A stretch of 36,045 nt of DNA, taken from assembly GCA_014238285.1 (NCBI GenBank), contig JABABK010000034.1, positions 1 to 36,045 on the forward strand, in the 5' to 3' direction. Source of the DNA: Hellea sp. Lineage in GTDB: Bacteria; Pseudomonadota; Alphaproteobacteria; Caulobacterales; Maricaulaceae. The notes below the pieces were generated by a model. That model was given only the letters and a program-made list of their open reading frames with translations. It was not told where the DNA came from and did no database searches. Shown here one piece after another: positions 18,134 to 26,451 of the stretch; position 1 is the stretch's first letter; each line of letters begins with the position of its first letter. A program made the translations under genes and the position numbers.

Positions 18134-18747
18134 TGAAAACATCTAAAATTATTGCGACTGTGATCGCATCTACGGCCCTTTGCGCTTGTGTGAGTATATT
18201 GCCTGATCCTGCGCCAGCTAATATTGTATATAGACTGACAACAGATAGTGTTCGGGTGAATTCTTTGGACAGTGCCCCTGTTATTCGGATTGATACGCCA
18301 TCAGCGGCTCGCTTAATTAGCGGTCGAGAAATTATTGTATCGCCTGACGCTCAAAGATTAGCTGTAGCAGGCGGGGCGGAGTGGTCAGATTCCCTACCGA
18401 GTATGGTGCAGCAGACCTTCTTGGACATTTTAGGGGAACGTGCGGATATTGTCGGGGTTATTCCAATCGCTGGTGCGCGGGCCAATTACCGTGTTCATTT
18501 GAATATTGATAATTTTGAGGCAAGGTTCGATCAAGGGCCAGACAATGCCCCTACGATCATTGTTGCTTATTCTGCTACATTTGCTGCTTCGAGTACGAGA
18601 AATTTGGTGGCAACTAAGCAAGTGACCCAAAAAATCAGGGCCGATACCGCAAGCGTATCCGCGATTGTCAATAGTATGGATAGCGCTAACCGAGCTGCAC
18701 TCGGCGAAATAGCCGACTGGATCAGTAGTCTAAATCTGGGCGCTTAA
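18130..18747 (+). CDS. ABC-type transport auxiliary lipoprotein (PqiC/YmbA-like)
   Basis: Outer-membrane or periplasm-facing lipoprotein of the ABC_trans_aux family, which partners MCE transporters. The 205-aa protein starts with a lipoprotein signal with lipobox L17-C-A-C20, followed by PDPAPANIVYRL, the family-like opening with a conserved Tyr, then PVIRIDTPSAARLISGREI and a repeated alpha/beta layout ending in ALGEIADWISSL. Its start overlaps the mlaD stop as ATGA. It occupies the place that MlaC or PqiC has elsewhere. The convergent coiled-coil gene begins directly at the next base. Confidence 0.85.
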   Translation: MMKTSKIIATVIASTALCACVSILPDPAPANIVYRLTTDSVRVNSLDSAPVIRIDTPSAARLISGREIIVSPDAQRLAVAGGAEWSDSLPSMVQQTFLDILGERADIVGVIPIAGARANYRVHLNIDNFEARFDQGPDNAPTIIVAYSATFAASSTRNLVATKQVTQKIRADTASVSAIVNSMDSANRAALGEIADWISSLNLGA

Positions 18748-20997
18748 TTATTTGTTGAGCGCCGCGTCGCAAAGCAAGAACAGCCGTCCATCTTCACTTT
18801 CCAAATGGCTCCTAATAGCTTCGCTATTATTTTCAAGCGGCGTTAAACTATGGTGAAATTTAACCGCAAAATTTATGGCGTGATCTTTTAGCGCTTCGCT
18901 GGAGTTTATCAACTTGCTGAAATGCGAAACAGGTTCCGGTAATCGTTTTTCGACGGCGATAGACATTTGCTTGGAACCGCCATGCATACGCGCATTTACA
19001 GCTTCGACAATTGTGCCAGTATCTACAATTGCATTGGGGCCAAGGCCATTGCGCTCAAGTGTACGCATGAAATCTTTATGGGATAAAGCTTCAGTTTTTG
19101 CAGGTGGTGCCGATTGCGCCATAGATTCGCTCTGTAGGGTTGTAGCAGGCGGCGTGAGAGCTTCTGGCACAGGTGATGGCTGAGTGATAGCGTCTATTGC
19201 GCTCATTTCCCCTGCCTTATCTCCGCGTGCGAAAATGCCTTTCCACCAGCCGCCGGAGGGTTCAGGTTCAGTAATCCTGCGCCGAAGTTGATCATCATTA
19301 GATTCGGCTGTCTGCGGCTCGACCTTTTGGGCGCTTTGAATAGGTTTGAGCAGGCCGTTATCAATCTCCACATTTACGGGCTCGGGAGTTGGCATTGTCA
19401 TTTCTTCTTCGAAGGGAGTTTCCGTCACAATATCGGAAGCTTCGAAATGTAAATCTGTATTTATATCAGGGGCAGGGCGTAATCCACTGAGACGGGCTTT
19501 CGGCGCTTCATTGGTTTTGTTTTCACTGGGAGCGGGACGAAGGTTTAAAAAGCCTGATTTTGATTTAGCGGGTTCTTGCGAAACTGGCGCCTCTATTGGG
19601 ACTTCTTCCGTTGGAACCTGTTCGACTGCGATGTCTTCATTAAGGTTGATTTTTTCAGATCGAACGGGCTGAGCTGTCGTGACCGCTAGTTTTTCTTGCA
19701 ATCCTTGCATATCGGATTCGATCCGTAAAATTTCCTTTCGGGTCTGAGCTAGGCTGTCTTGCACGCGTCTGGCGGCTTTCTCACTAATGCTTTCGGCCCT
19801 AGTATTGGAGTATTTCACCATATCTTCCATATCAGAAAAACGTTGTTTGATCGCGCTTTCAGATAACTTAGCGGCTTGGGTAAGGGACATGACAGTTTCG
19901 CGCCCCGCATGACTGGCTTCGGTCAGCCTTTCGGCGCTGACTTGAGCAGAGAGGGCGACATCTCGCATTTTTCCAAGACGTTCTTCGAGTGACTGGTTGA
20001 GGTCTTCTTGTTCATTGCGAAGTTGGGCAATCATAGCGTTGAGATCTGCGCCGTGTTTTTGATAAATCGTATCAAGCTCTTCGGCGCGCGCCTTTAACTG
20101 CTCTGATAGACGCAAGATTTCAGTTTGGTTATCGGTGAGAGTTGATGCGGCTTCCATTGTATTGCTACGGACCAATTCAGATGTGGTGTTTATCTTTGAA
20201 GCGGTGCTTTCTATGCTTACACGGGCTTCCTGAATTTTCTGCTCGGCCGTCTTTGTCGACATGGCGAGATTTTCAGAATGTGTATCCAGGGTTTCTGTGA
20301 GGACTTTCATCTGTTCATCAAATGTATTGGATATGGACCATAAAGCTTCGCGTTCCGTGGCGAGTCTCTTTGTGATTTTCTTGGTTTTATCTTCGACGGC
20401 GTAGCTGGTCTCTCCAAGTTTTTCCATTTGCTCGCCCAGCAAGCCTTGCAAGGTTGCGGCTCTGGTTAAGGCAGTATCGATACCCGCATTTAATCCAGTT
20501 ATTTCGCCTTTAATAATTCCAGACATTTCTGTCGCCCGTCTGACCACAGTATCATCGACTTTTATCAAAGCGTCCGCAGAAACTCGTAATCTATTGGCTT
20601 GTTGTGTTACCTTGGAAAGTTGTTTGAGCGTGAAAAATAACAGGCCAAGTAACAAAAGTGGGAAGAACACAAACATGGTTAGACCTCCCAATTGCATGGG
20701 GGAATAGCCAGCCATATTGGATAAATCAAAAAAACCATTAGCGATAAATAGCGATGCAATTAGCCATAGAATTCCAAGTGTAATGATTAAAAATAATGGC
20801 CAGCGCGATTCTGACTCCTCTTGCGTTAAGTCAGTCTCTCTGCTGCGAGAGATGATAGCGGGCATGGGCTCATCTCTATCTATCTTAGATACTGGGTCAG
20901 GCGGGGCAGAGTTCTCCGCAGGTCGCAGCCCTAAAGCTTTGCTGGCTACATCATCATCTGCTTCTATACTGCTGATTTTATTGCGAATACTCGACAA
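18748..20997 (-). CDS. Two-TM coiled-coil protein, TipN-like polarity factor candidate
   Basis: A 749-aa protein with a cytosolic N-terminus (1-65), two adjacent membrane helices (about 67-91 and 104-126), a long coiled-coil region (about 130-440, rich in Glu, Ala, Thr and Lys) and a Pro/Glu-rich linker (450-640). A compact conserved-looking C-terminal domain follows (about 636-749, ending FLLCDAALNK). Short repeats LGLRPAE (22-28), LNLRPAP (484-490) and LSGLRPAP (503-510) recur, and SGGWWKGIF (581-589) may be a linear motif. The architecture resembles Caulobacter TipN, a new-pole landmark, but I cannot confirm homology; it could be another membrane-tethered coiled-coil protein. Transcribed alone on the minus strand. 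Confidence 0.6.
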   Translation of the reverse strand: MSSIRNKISSIEADDDVASKALGLRPAENSAPPDPVSKIDRDEPMPAIISRSRETDLTQEESESRWPLFLIITLGILWLIASLFIANGFFDLSNMAGYSPMQLGGLTMFVFFPLLLLGLLFFTLKQLSKVTQQANRLRVSADALIKVDDTVVRRATEMSGIIKGEITGLNAGIDTALTRAATLQGLLGEQMEKLGETSYAVEDKTKKITKRLATEREALWSISNTFDEQMKVLTETLDTHSENLAMSTKTAEQKIQEARVSIESTASKINTTSELVRSNTMEAASTLTDNQTEILRLSEQLKARAEELDTIYQKHGADLNAMIAQLRNEQEDLNQSLEERLGKMRDVALSAQVSAERLTEASHAGRETVMSLTQAAKLSESAIKQRFSDMEDMVKYSNTRAESISEKAARRVQDSLAQTRKEILRIESDMQGLQEKLAVTTAQPVRSEKINLNEDIAVEQVPTEEVPIEAPVSQEPAKSKSGFLNLRPAPSENKTNEAPKARLSGLRPAPDINTDLHFEASDIVTETPFEEEMTMPTPEPVNVEIDNGLLKPIQSAQKVEPQTAESNDDQLRRRITEPEPSGGWWKGIFARGDKAGEMSAIDAITQPSPVPEALTPPATTLQSESMAQSAPPAKTEALSHKDFMRTLERNGLGPNAIVDTGTIVEAVNARMHGGSKQMSIAVEKRLPEPVSHFSKLINSSEALKDHAINFAVKFHHSLTPLENNSEAIRSHLESEDGRLFLLCDAALNK

Positions 20998-21124
20998 TTT
21001 GAGACCTCATTGCGCCTGTTAACTGAATTTATGTGATTTTAGTGTACTATGTTGAGACGGATGGGAAAAGACGTTAATTTAATAACGCATCTCTTTGGTT
21101 GAAACTGGGTTAAAGTGGGCTGAA

Positions 21125-21367
21125 ATGGTGACGAATACACAAAAACGAATATCGTTGACAACGGGCGAACGTGCCTATTTGTCGATGGGCTTAAAGCAAC
21201 CAGGCGGTAAGCTGCCTTTGTTTGATAGGGCCGGGCAAGAAATTCCGTCCGGTGTTATTAGAAAGTGCCTTGAAAAAGGCGTGGCGGAACCTTGGTTTGC
21301 CAACCCGATGAAACCGGATTGGCTCGTGTGCCGATTAACGGATGAGGGCCGTAAGCTTTTGGGCTAA
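21125..21367 (+). CDS. Small protein of unknown function, winged-helix-like
   Basis: An 80-aa protein from ATG 21125; a TTG at 21095 would add 10 residues but is less likely. I do not recognise a family. The sequence begins with a basic segment (TQKRISLTTGERAYLSMG) and ends WLVCRLTDEGRKLLG, a pattern often seen in winged-helix DNA-binding domains (Leu-Thr-x-x-Gly-Arg at the last helix or wing), but no recognition helix is certain. It is divergent from the TipN-like gene and ends just before the CPBP protease on the other strand. No membrane segment or signal peptide is present. Confidence 0.65.
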   Translation: MVTNTQKRISLTTGERAYLSMGLKQPGGKLPLFDRAGQEIPSGVIRKCLEKGVAEPWFANPMKPDWLVCRLTDEGRKLLG

Positions 21368-22516
21368 TTAAGCTGGATCATAGGCTGCTGTTTTATCTCT
21401 CGTTACGTAGAGAAGAAGAGCAACTATCCCAAGCAGTAAGATAAGAAACCAATTGTCTGAACTTTCTGGCGCTTTTGCGAGAAACACTGAAGGCGTGGGC
21501 AGGACAGACCCTTCGTAGTTCACAAAAATGGCGGCGAACATGTTATTGGCAGCATGAACTCCAATTGCGGCTTCAAGACCACCTTCAAAATACACGATGA
21601 CGCAGAGAATAAATCCGAAAAAGAAATATCCGCTCATCACGAGTATATGCTCTAAAGCCCCTTGTTCGGCACCAGCAAATGCTTCTGGATTGGATAAGTG
21701 CATAGCCGCGAACAGGGCGCTCGTAATCGTGAAAATCAACCATTTATTGTTGACGAAATGGCCAAGGGCTTGATTTAAATATCCTCGGAATATAACTTCT
21801 TCCGTTGCGCTTTGAATTGGGATCAAGAGTAGGCTTACGAGGGCAAAGCCGAAAAATGTTTTTGGGTTAAATGCATAAGAGACTTTGCTTATGCCTGAGT
21901 AATGCATGATCGCTGTAAACAGGCCATAGACAATAAGCGTAAGGCCTATTGCAAAAAAGACCCGGTTCCATCTGAACTTTGATGCTGCGGTTAAGACGCT
22001 CGTTATGGTGCGTTTGTGAATCTTTCGGCTGGCAAGCAGAAGCGCGAACATAGCGGCAGGAAAGGTCAGAAGCATCAAGGCGTAATTTATCGGATGAATG
22101 CCAATTAGTTTAGTCACAATGGCCGCTTCTTCTGCGCTACCAGTCCCTTGGTTGAATAGTAGTATTAAGCAACTGAACCCTGCTGCAACTGTTGCTATCG
22201 TCAAATAACCAAAGGGACTTGCTTGCTCGTTTTTCTTAAAAAGGTAGAAAAAGAGAATTGAAAAAACACCAAGAACTAACATGCCAAATATTAAAATCAT
22301 TTGTGAAGTTTGAGCGGCAGTATCTCCTGTGGACAGAGACATGATCTCTTTAAATAATTCAGGATCTTTGGCCATAGCTACGAATGGCATTGGGATTGTC
22401 ACCATTTGTCCTAAAATCCATCCAAAAACCATGAGCCAAAAAACCATAGGCCAACTCCACCAACGAGATTCTCCCGTTTGAGTTTGCTTGAAATATGCGT
22501 CGCCGTTCTTAAACAT
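21368..22516 (-). CDS. CPBP family intramembrane glutamic endopeptidase
   Basis: Multi-pass membrane protein (382 aa from ATG 22516, which has GGGA upstream; a longer frame up to 22636 would overlap the divergent Hpt gene). The C-terminal half has the CPBP/Abi signature: E239-E-V-I-F-R244, H273 (AAMHLSNPEAF) and H321xxxN325 (HAANN). The N-terminal half adds several helices. Relatives process prenylated proteins or peptides, or act in bacteriocin self-immunity; the substrate here is unknown. About nine helices. It is convergent with the 80-aa gene, with no space between their stop codons. Confidence 0.88.
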   Translation of the reverse strand: MFKNGDAYFKQTQTGESRWWSWPMVFWLMVFGWILGQMVTIPMPFVAMAKDPELFKEIMSLSTGDTAAQTSQMILIFGMLVLGVFSILFFYLFKKNEQASPFGYLTIATVAAGFSCLILLFNQGTGSAEEAAIVTKLIGIHPINYALMLLTFPAAMFALLLASRKIHKRTITSVLTAASKFRWNRVFFAIGLTLIVYGLFTAIMHYSGISKVSYAFNPKTFFGFALVSLLLIPIQSATEEVIFRGYLNQALGHFVNNKWLIFTITSALFAAMHLSNPEAFAGAEQGALEHILVMSGYFFFGFILCVIVYFEGGLEAAIGVHAANNMFAAIFVNYEGSVLPTPSVFLAKAPESSDNWFLILLLGIVALLLYVTRDKTAAYDPA

Positions 22517-22600
22517 GTTATTCCCACTTAGATTTCTGTTAAGCTGTGAATCAGTGTTAAAATGATAGACAGGGAAGACTTTAATTTCTAATGAAAAATT

Positions 22601-22981
22601 ATGACTGAACTTACACCACAGATCGATTTTGATCATTTAAACCGATATGTTGGCGGGGATATCGGATTAACAGCCGAAGTCTTTGGGCTTTTTAAGAATC
22701 AAGTTGATCTTTGGTCATCTAGCCTTGTGCCTGATTTAGAGGATGATAGCTGGGAAATGATGACCCATTCGCTCAAGGGGACGGCACGGGCAATTGGCGC
22801 GACTCGACTGGCGCAAATCTGTGAAGAGGCTGAGGTGTTAATCGGTGAGGGCAAGCGTCCGGGGGCTCGTGAAGTGTTTGTTGGTAAGATTGAAGGCGCT
22901 ATCGGTCAAATCATGATTGAGATACAGCGCTGGGAATACCGTCAGACAATTTTAAAAATGAAATCGGAAACCTTTGAATAA
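22601..22981 (+). CDS. Hpt-domain histidine phosphotransfer protein
   Basis: A stand-alone 126-aa Hpt protein, which relays phosphate between receiver domains in a phosphorelay. The signature is THSLKGTARAIGATRLAQIC, with H56 as the phosphorylated histidine and the usual Lys and Gly after it. It is all helical, without membrane segment or other domain. No histidine kinase or response regulator is present in the window, so its partners lie elsewhere. It overlaps the next gene by 1 nt (TAATG). Confidence 0.88.
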   Translation: MTELTPQIDFDHLNRYVGGDIGLTAEVFGLFKNQVDLWSSSLVPDLEDDSWEMMTHSLKGTARAIGATRLAQICEEAEVLIGEGKRPGAREVFVGKIEGAIGQIMIEIQRWEYRQTILKMKSETFE

Positions 22982-24051
22982 TGCGTAAATTTCTTAAAGG
23001 ACTTCTTGGATTTGTAGTATTGGCTGGACTAGCGTTCTATTTTTGGCCTGAAAGATCGTACAAACCCTATCAAGTCGATGCAGCCTATCAGGCGCAGGTC
23101 GATGCGTTTAAAATTCCTGATATGCCATCTGATTGGACATGGAGGGATTTTAAGGCTCAGGACGAAACTAGGATTCGCTGGGGCGAAACAGGTAATCGCG
23201 ACGCCGCTAAAGCTTCGGTGATTTATGTGCCCGGTTATACCGCCACGCTGGATATGTATGGCGAGCATTTTGATATGCTTGCAAGGCGTGGCTATCATGT
23301 GCTTGGATTTGATTTACGGGGGCAAGGGGGCTCCCAGCGCTATCGCGATAAGCAGCCTGAAAAGCTCTGGGTCGATGATTTTTCAGTATATGCGCAAGAC
23401 GTTGCAGATTGGCTCAATAGCCTAAATTTGCCCCAAGACCGCCCGTTGATTTTATCGGGGAGTTCTTTTGGTGGGCATGTGGTTACCCGCGCCGCTGGGG
23501 ATCACCAAATGCCAATAAATGGTCTCTATTTGTTGGCACCAGCCTTTAGACCACTTGCGGGTGAGTATAGTTTTGATGAAGCTTTGAAACTCACGAAGAT
23601 TTCTCGACGCCTTGGTAAAGCCAAGCATTATGTCTTTGGTAATAAAGACTGGGAACCAGAGGGACTCGATTACACACAGGGCTCCGATTGCAGTTCAAAT
23701 CCTGCGCGGCTTTATCTGAGAGATGCTGTTTTTACTCGCAAGCCCGAACTACGAGTGGGCGGGGCCACCAATCAATGGGGCGCTGAGTTCTTTGAAAGTA
23801 GTGAATATATCAATAGACCGGAATTTTATGCCAAGATAAATGTCCCTGTGACAATCATTTCGGCTGATACCGACGTATATGTCGATACGCAGGTGAATAG
23901 CGAAGCCTGTCGTGATTACGTCAATGAATGCCGCGAGGTTGTGATTCCAAATACAGGGCATTGCCTGCCGCAGGAAAGTGACGCAGTCGTTGAGCAATTA
24001 ATGGACGAATACGACCGAATGTTTGAATTGATTACTTCAAGCCCGTATTAA
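22981..24051 (+). CDS. Membrane-anchored alpha/beta hydrolase (serine aminopeptidase S33/lysophospholipase type)
   Basis: A 356-aa hydrolase with an N-terminal signal-anchor (MRKFLKGLLGFVVLAGLAFY) and an alpha/beta-hydrolase domain. The nucleophile elbow is G-S-S162-F-G-G, the oxyanion region VIYVPGYTA, GFDLRGQGGS resembles monoglyceride lipases, the acid is in ISADTDVYVD and the His in NTGHCLPQ. A lysophospholipase or monoacylglycerol lipase activity is plausible but unproven. It is coupled to the Hpt gene by a 1-nt overlap, and its last 20 nt overlap the convergent helicase gene. Confidence 0.87.
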   Translation: MRKFLKGLLGFVVLAGLAFYFWPERSYKPYQVDAAYQAQVDAFKIPDMPSDWTWRDFKAQDETRIRWGETGNRDAAKASVIYVPGYTATLDMYGEHFDMLARRGYHVLGFDLRGQGGSQRYRDKQPEKLWVDDFSVYAQDVADWLNSLNLPQDRPLILSGSSFGGHVVTRAAGDHQMPINGLYLLAPAFRPLAGEYSFDEALKLTKISRRLGKAKHYVFGNKDWEPEGLDYTQGSDCSSNPARLYLRDAVFTRKPELRVGGATNQWGAEFFESSEYINRPEFYAKINVPVTIISADTDVYVDTQVNSEACRDYVNECREVVIPNTGHCLPQESDAVVEQLMDEYDRMFELITSSPY

Positions 24052-25576
24052 AAAACGCGGGCATATTGTCGCCAAAGCCACTGACGCCTTCGTTCTTGTG
24101 GGGTTTTTCTGAACGGCGTGATCTTGATTTCCGGTCACGGTTTTTATCAGACTTCTTGCCAGAATCTTTAGGAGTCGACTCTGATTTTGGTGGTGCTTTT
24201 TTATCAGGCGAGGATGAAGCAGGTTTAGACTTAGTTTTGTTATCCTCAGTCTTTTTACTAGGCGCTTTCTTATCAGATCTATCTGCCCTGGATGATCTAT
24301 CCGAGCTTGAAGATGATCCGCCTCTACGCCGGCTATTACTGCGCTTCTTGTCGTCGCGCTTGCCGCGTCGGCTGCCTTCCTTCGGGAAGTTTTCAATATC
24401 TGGAATTTCCAGCTCTTCAATAGCTTCGACCTGGATTAAATCCAAAATCCCTTTGTAATACTTTTCATCGAGGCGAGAGACCAACATAACCGTGTCTCCC
24501 TTACGGCCAGCGCGGCCCGTACGGCCTATGCGGTGGACGTAATCCTCGGAATGGGTCGGGACATCATAATTAAACACATGAGACACATCAGGAATATCGA
24601 GGCCGCGGGCGGCAACATCACTGGCGACTAAAAATTTCAGTTCGCCGTTCTTAAATTGTGCGAGTGTCTTTGTCCGAAGAGATTGTTCTAGGTCGCCATG
24701 GATAGGCGAGGCTGAATGTCCGTGAACTGCCAATGATTTGGCGACAATATCGACATCTTTTTTCCGGTTGCAAAACACGATGCCATTTTTGACATCAGTG
24801 TTTTCGATCAGCCATCTGAGAGCCGTGCGCTTTTGTTTGCGATCTGAGCTTGGCATGCGAACGATTTTTTGTGTGACGGTGTCAGCTGTTTTATTCTCGC
24901 GAGCGACCTGAATGGTGACAGGCTGATGTAGGAACTGATCCACAAGGCGTTTGATCTCATCCGGCATCGTGGCCGAGAAGAATAAGACCTGACGTGTAAA
25001 CGGCGTCATTTTGAAGATTTTCTCGATGTCAGGGATGAAGCCCATATCCATCATACGGTCAGCTTCGTCGACAATCAGAGTCTGAACACCGTTGAGCAAT
25101 ATCTTGCCACGATCAAACTGGTCCAGAAGTCGGCCCGGTGTTGCGATCAAAACGTCAACGCCGCGCTGTAGCTTGGCATCTTGTTCGCCAAAAGAAACAC
25201 CGCCAATTAACAAGGCCATTTCTAGCTTGAGGTATTTTCCGTAAAGCTCAACGTTCTCAGCCACTTGGGCTGCAAGTTCGCGGGTCGGACAGACTATGAG
25301 GCAGCGCGGCATTCTTGCCCGTGCGCGGCCTTTAGAGAGCTTATGAACCGTTGGGAGCACAAAGGCACCGGTTTTGCCAGTACCTGTTTGCGCGATACCA
25401 AGGACGTCTTTGCCTTGGAGCGCAGGCGGGATAGCGCCAGCTTGAATAGGGGTGGGGTGAACATAGCCCATATCGTCTAGGGCTTGTAGGATTTTGGGCG
25501 CAAGGCCGAGATCTGCAAAACTTATTTTTGCAGCTTCTTCTTCGGGCGTTTCGCTGGTTTTTTTATCTGAGCTCAA
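24032..25576 (-). CDS. rhlE: DEAD-box ATP-dependent RNA helicase (RhlE-like)
   Basis: RNA remodelling helicase, 514 aa. Visible motifs are Q-motif F20 to PTPIQ (41-45), I AQTGTGKT (62-69), Ia PTRELAAQ, II DEAD (170-173), III SAT (201-203) and VI HRIGRTGRAG (348-357). The C-terminal 110 residues (about 400-505) are very rich in Ser, Lys, Arg and Asp, a disordered RNA-binding tail typical of RhlE-type proteins. The exact subgroup cannot be settled without alignment. It is convergent with the hydrolase gene with a 20-nt overlap. The start lies 147 nt from the divergent carbonic anhydrase gene. Confidence 0.92.
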   Translation of the reverse strand: MSSDKKTSETPEEEAAKISFADLGLAPKILQALDDMGYVHPTPIQAGAIPPALQGKDVLGIAQTGTGKTGAFVLPTVHKLSKGRARARMPRCLIVCPTRELAAQVAENVELYGKYLKLEMALLIGGVSFGEQDAKLQRGVDVLIATPGRLLDQFDRGKILLNGVQTLIVDEADRMMDMGFIPDIEKIFKMTPFTRQVLFFSATMPDEIKRLVDQFLHQPVTIQVARENKTADTVTQKIVRMPSSDRKQKRTALRWLIENTDVKNGIVFCNRKKDVDIVAKSLAVHGHSASPIHGDLEQSLRTKTLAQFKNGELKFLVASDVAARGLDIPDVSHVFNYDVPTHSEDYVHRIGRTGRAGRKGDTVMLVSRLDEKYYKGILDLIQVEAIEELEIPDIENFPKEGSRRGKRDDKKRSNSRRRGGSSSSSDRSSRADRSDKKAPSKKTEDNKTKSKPASSSPDKKAPPKSESTPKDSGKKSDKNRDRKSRSRRSEKPHKNEGVSGFGDNMPAFFNTGLK

Positions 25577-25723
25577 ATCACACTTTCAGGTGATGTGCTA
25601 AATGCACTAATTTTCGCGCACCATACCCATAGACTCTATGAGGTCAAGCACCATAATTCCCAGCTATCTATGGCTTTTTCGCTTTGAGACCACTATATCG
25701 ACCAATGAATAGGAGAAGACTTC

Positions 25724-26359
25724 ATGCAATCTTGGTATGATAGATTGGTCAGTGGATATGAAGCGTTTCGAGCTGGTGATTACACGGCTCAAAAGGCGCT
25801 TTACGAACAGCTTGGCAAACAGGGTCAAAATCCAGACGTAATGTTGATCGCCTGCGCTGATAGCCGTGTCGACCCGACAGATATATTTAACGCCTATCCG
25901 GGCGAAATGTTTGTCATGAGAAATGTCGCCAATATTGTGCCGCCTTTGGACAGAGGTGAGGGATATCACGGGACGAGCGCGGCCATCGAATATGCCATCA
26001 ATGTTCTGGACGTCGATGTCATCGTGGTTTTGGGCCATGAGAGCTGCGGCGGTATTCAGGGATGCCTTGATGGGTTGGGCGATTCTGAAGATGGCGGATA
26101 TGTTGGTAAGTGGGTGTCACTTCTTGATGATGCCAAAGACATCGTTGTCGCGAAAAACACTGACCCTGATAAGCTTACCTATGAAATGGAGCTCGAAGGC
26201 GTTCGTCAATCTATACGTAATTTACTGACGTTTCCATTTGTGAAACAGGCCGTTGAAGAAGGACGGCTTAAACTCCAGGGCGCATATTTCAGTGTGATTT
26301 CTGCCAAGCTTATGCTGTCAAATGATCAGGGCGAGTTTAAGGAAATTCCAAGCGCTTAG
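25724..26359 (+). CDS. Beta-class carbonic anhydrase
   Basis: Interconverts CO2 and bicarbonate for biosynthesis or pH control in the cytosol. The 211-aa protein has zinc ligands C44, H105 and C108 in CADSRVD and GHESCGG, with the D46-R48 dyad intact, and RNVANIVPP. AGGAGA lies upstream of the ATG. The C-terminus (LKLQGAYFSVISAKLML) matches the family. It stands alone, followed by a nested palindrome and the convergent HAD gene. Confidence 0.95.
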   Translation: MQSWYDRLVSGYEAFRAGDYTAQKALYEQLGKQGQNPDVMLIACADSRVDPTDIFNAYPGEMFVMRNVANIVPPLDRGEGYHGTSAAIEYAINVLDVDVIVVLGHESCGGIQGCLDGLGDSEDGGYVGKWVSLLDDAKDIVVAKNTDPDKLTYEMELEGVRQSIRNLLTFPFVKQAVEEGRLKLQGAYFSVISAKLMLSNDQGEFKEIPSA

Positions 26360-26446
26360 AGCAATTCGCATTAAATGGACTCAGAAATTGGGCGAAGTTT
26401 ACCCATTTTCTGAGGACTTCGTGAGTATAATTAAATGCGAAATGCT
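26360..26446. repeat. Nested imperfect palindrome (REP-like intergenic element)
   Basis: Outer arms AGCAATTCGCATTAAAT (26360-26376) and ATTAAATGCGAAATGCT (26430-26446) are complementary at 15 of 17 positions. Inner arms CTCAGAAATTGGG (26380-26392) and CCCATTTTCTGAG (26402-26414) match at 12 of 13. The 87-nt unit fills nearly all the gap between the convergent carbonic anhydrase and HAD genes. The layout resembles the palindromic intergenic repeats that recur in alphaproteobacterial genomes. No second copy was noticed in this window. Confidence 0.65.
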
Positions 26447-26451
26447 ATAAT

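Noticed and set aside
22517-22636. Longer N-terminus of the CPBP protease
   Set aside because: Would overlap the divergent Hpt gene; the added residues lack family character, and ATG 22516 has a GGGA ribosome site.
24037-24458. ORFs on both strands over the helicase tail
   Set aside because: The biased Ser/Lys/Arg codons of the disordered tail create open frames in other phases; no independent gene features.
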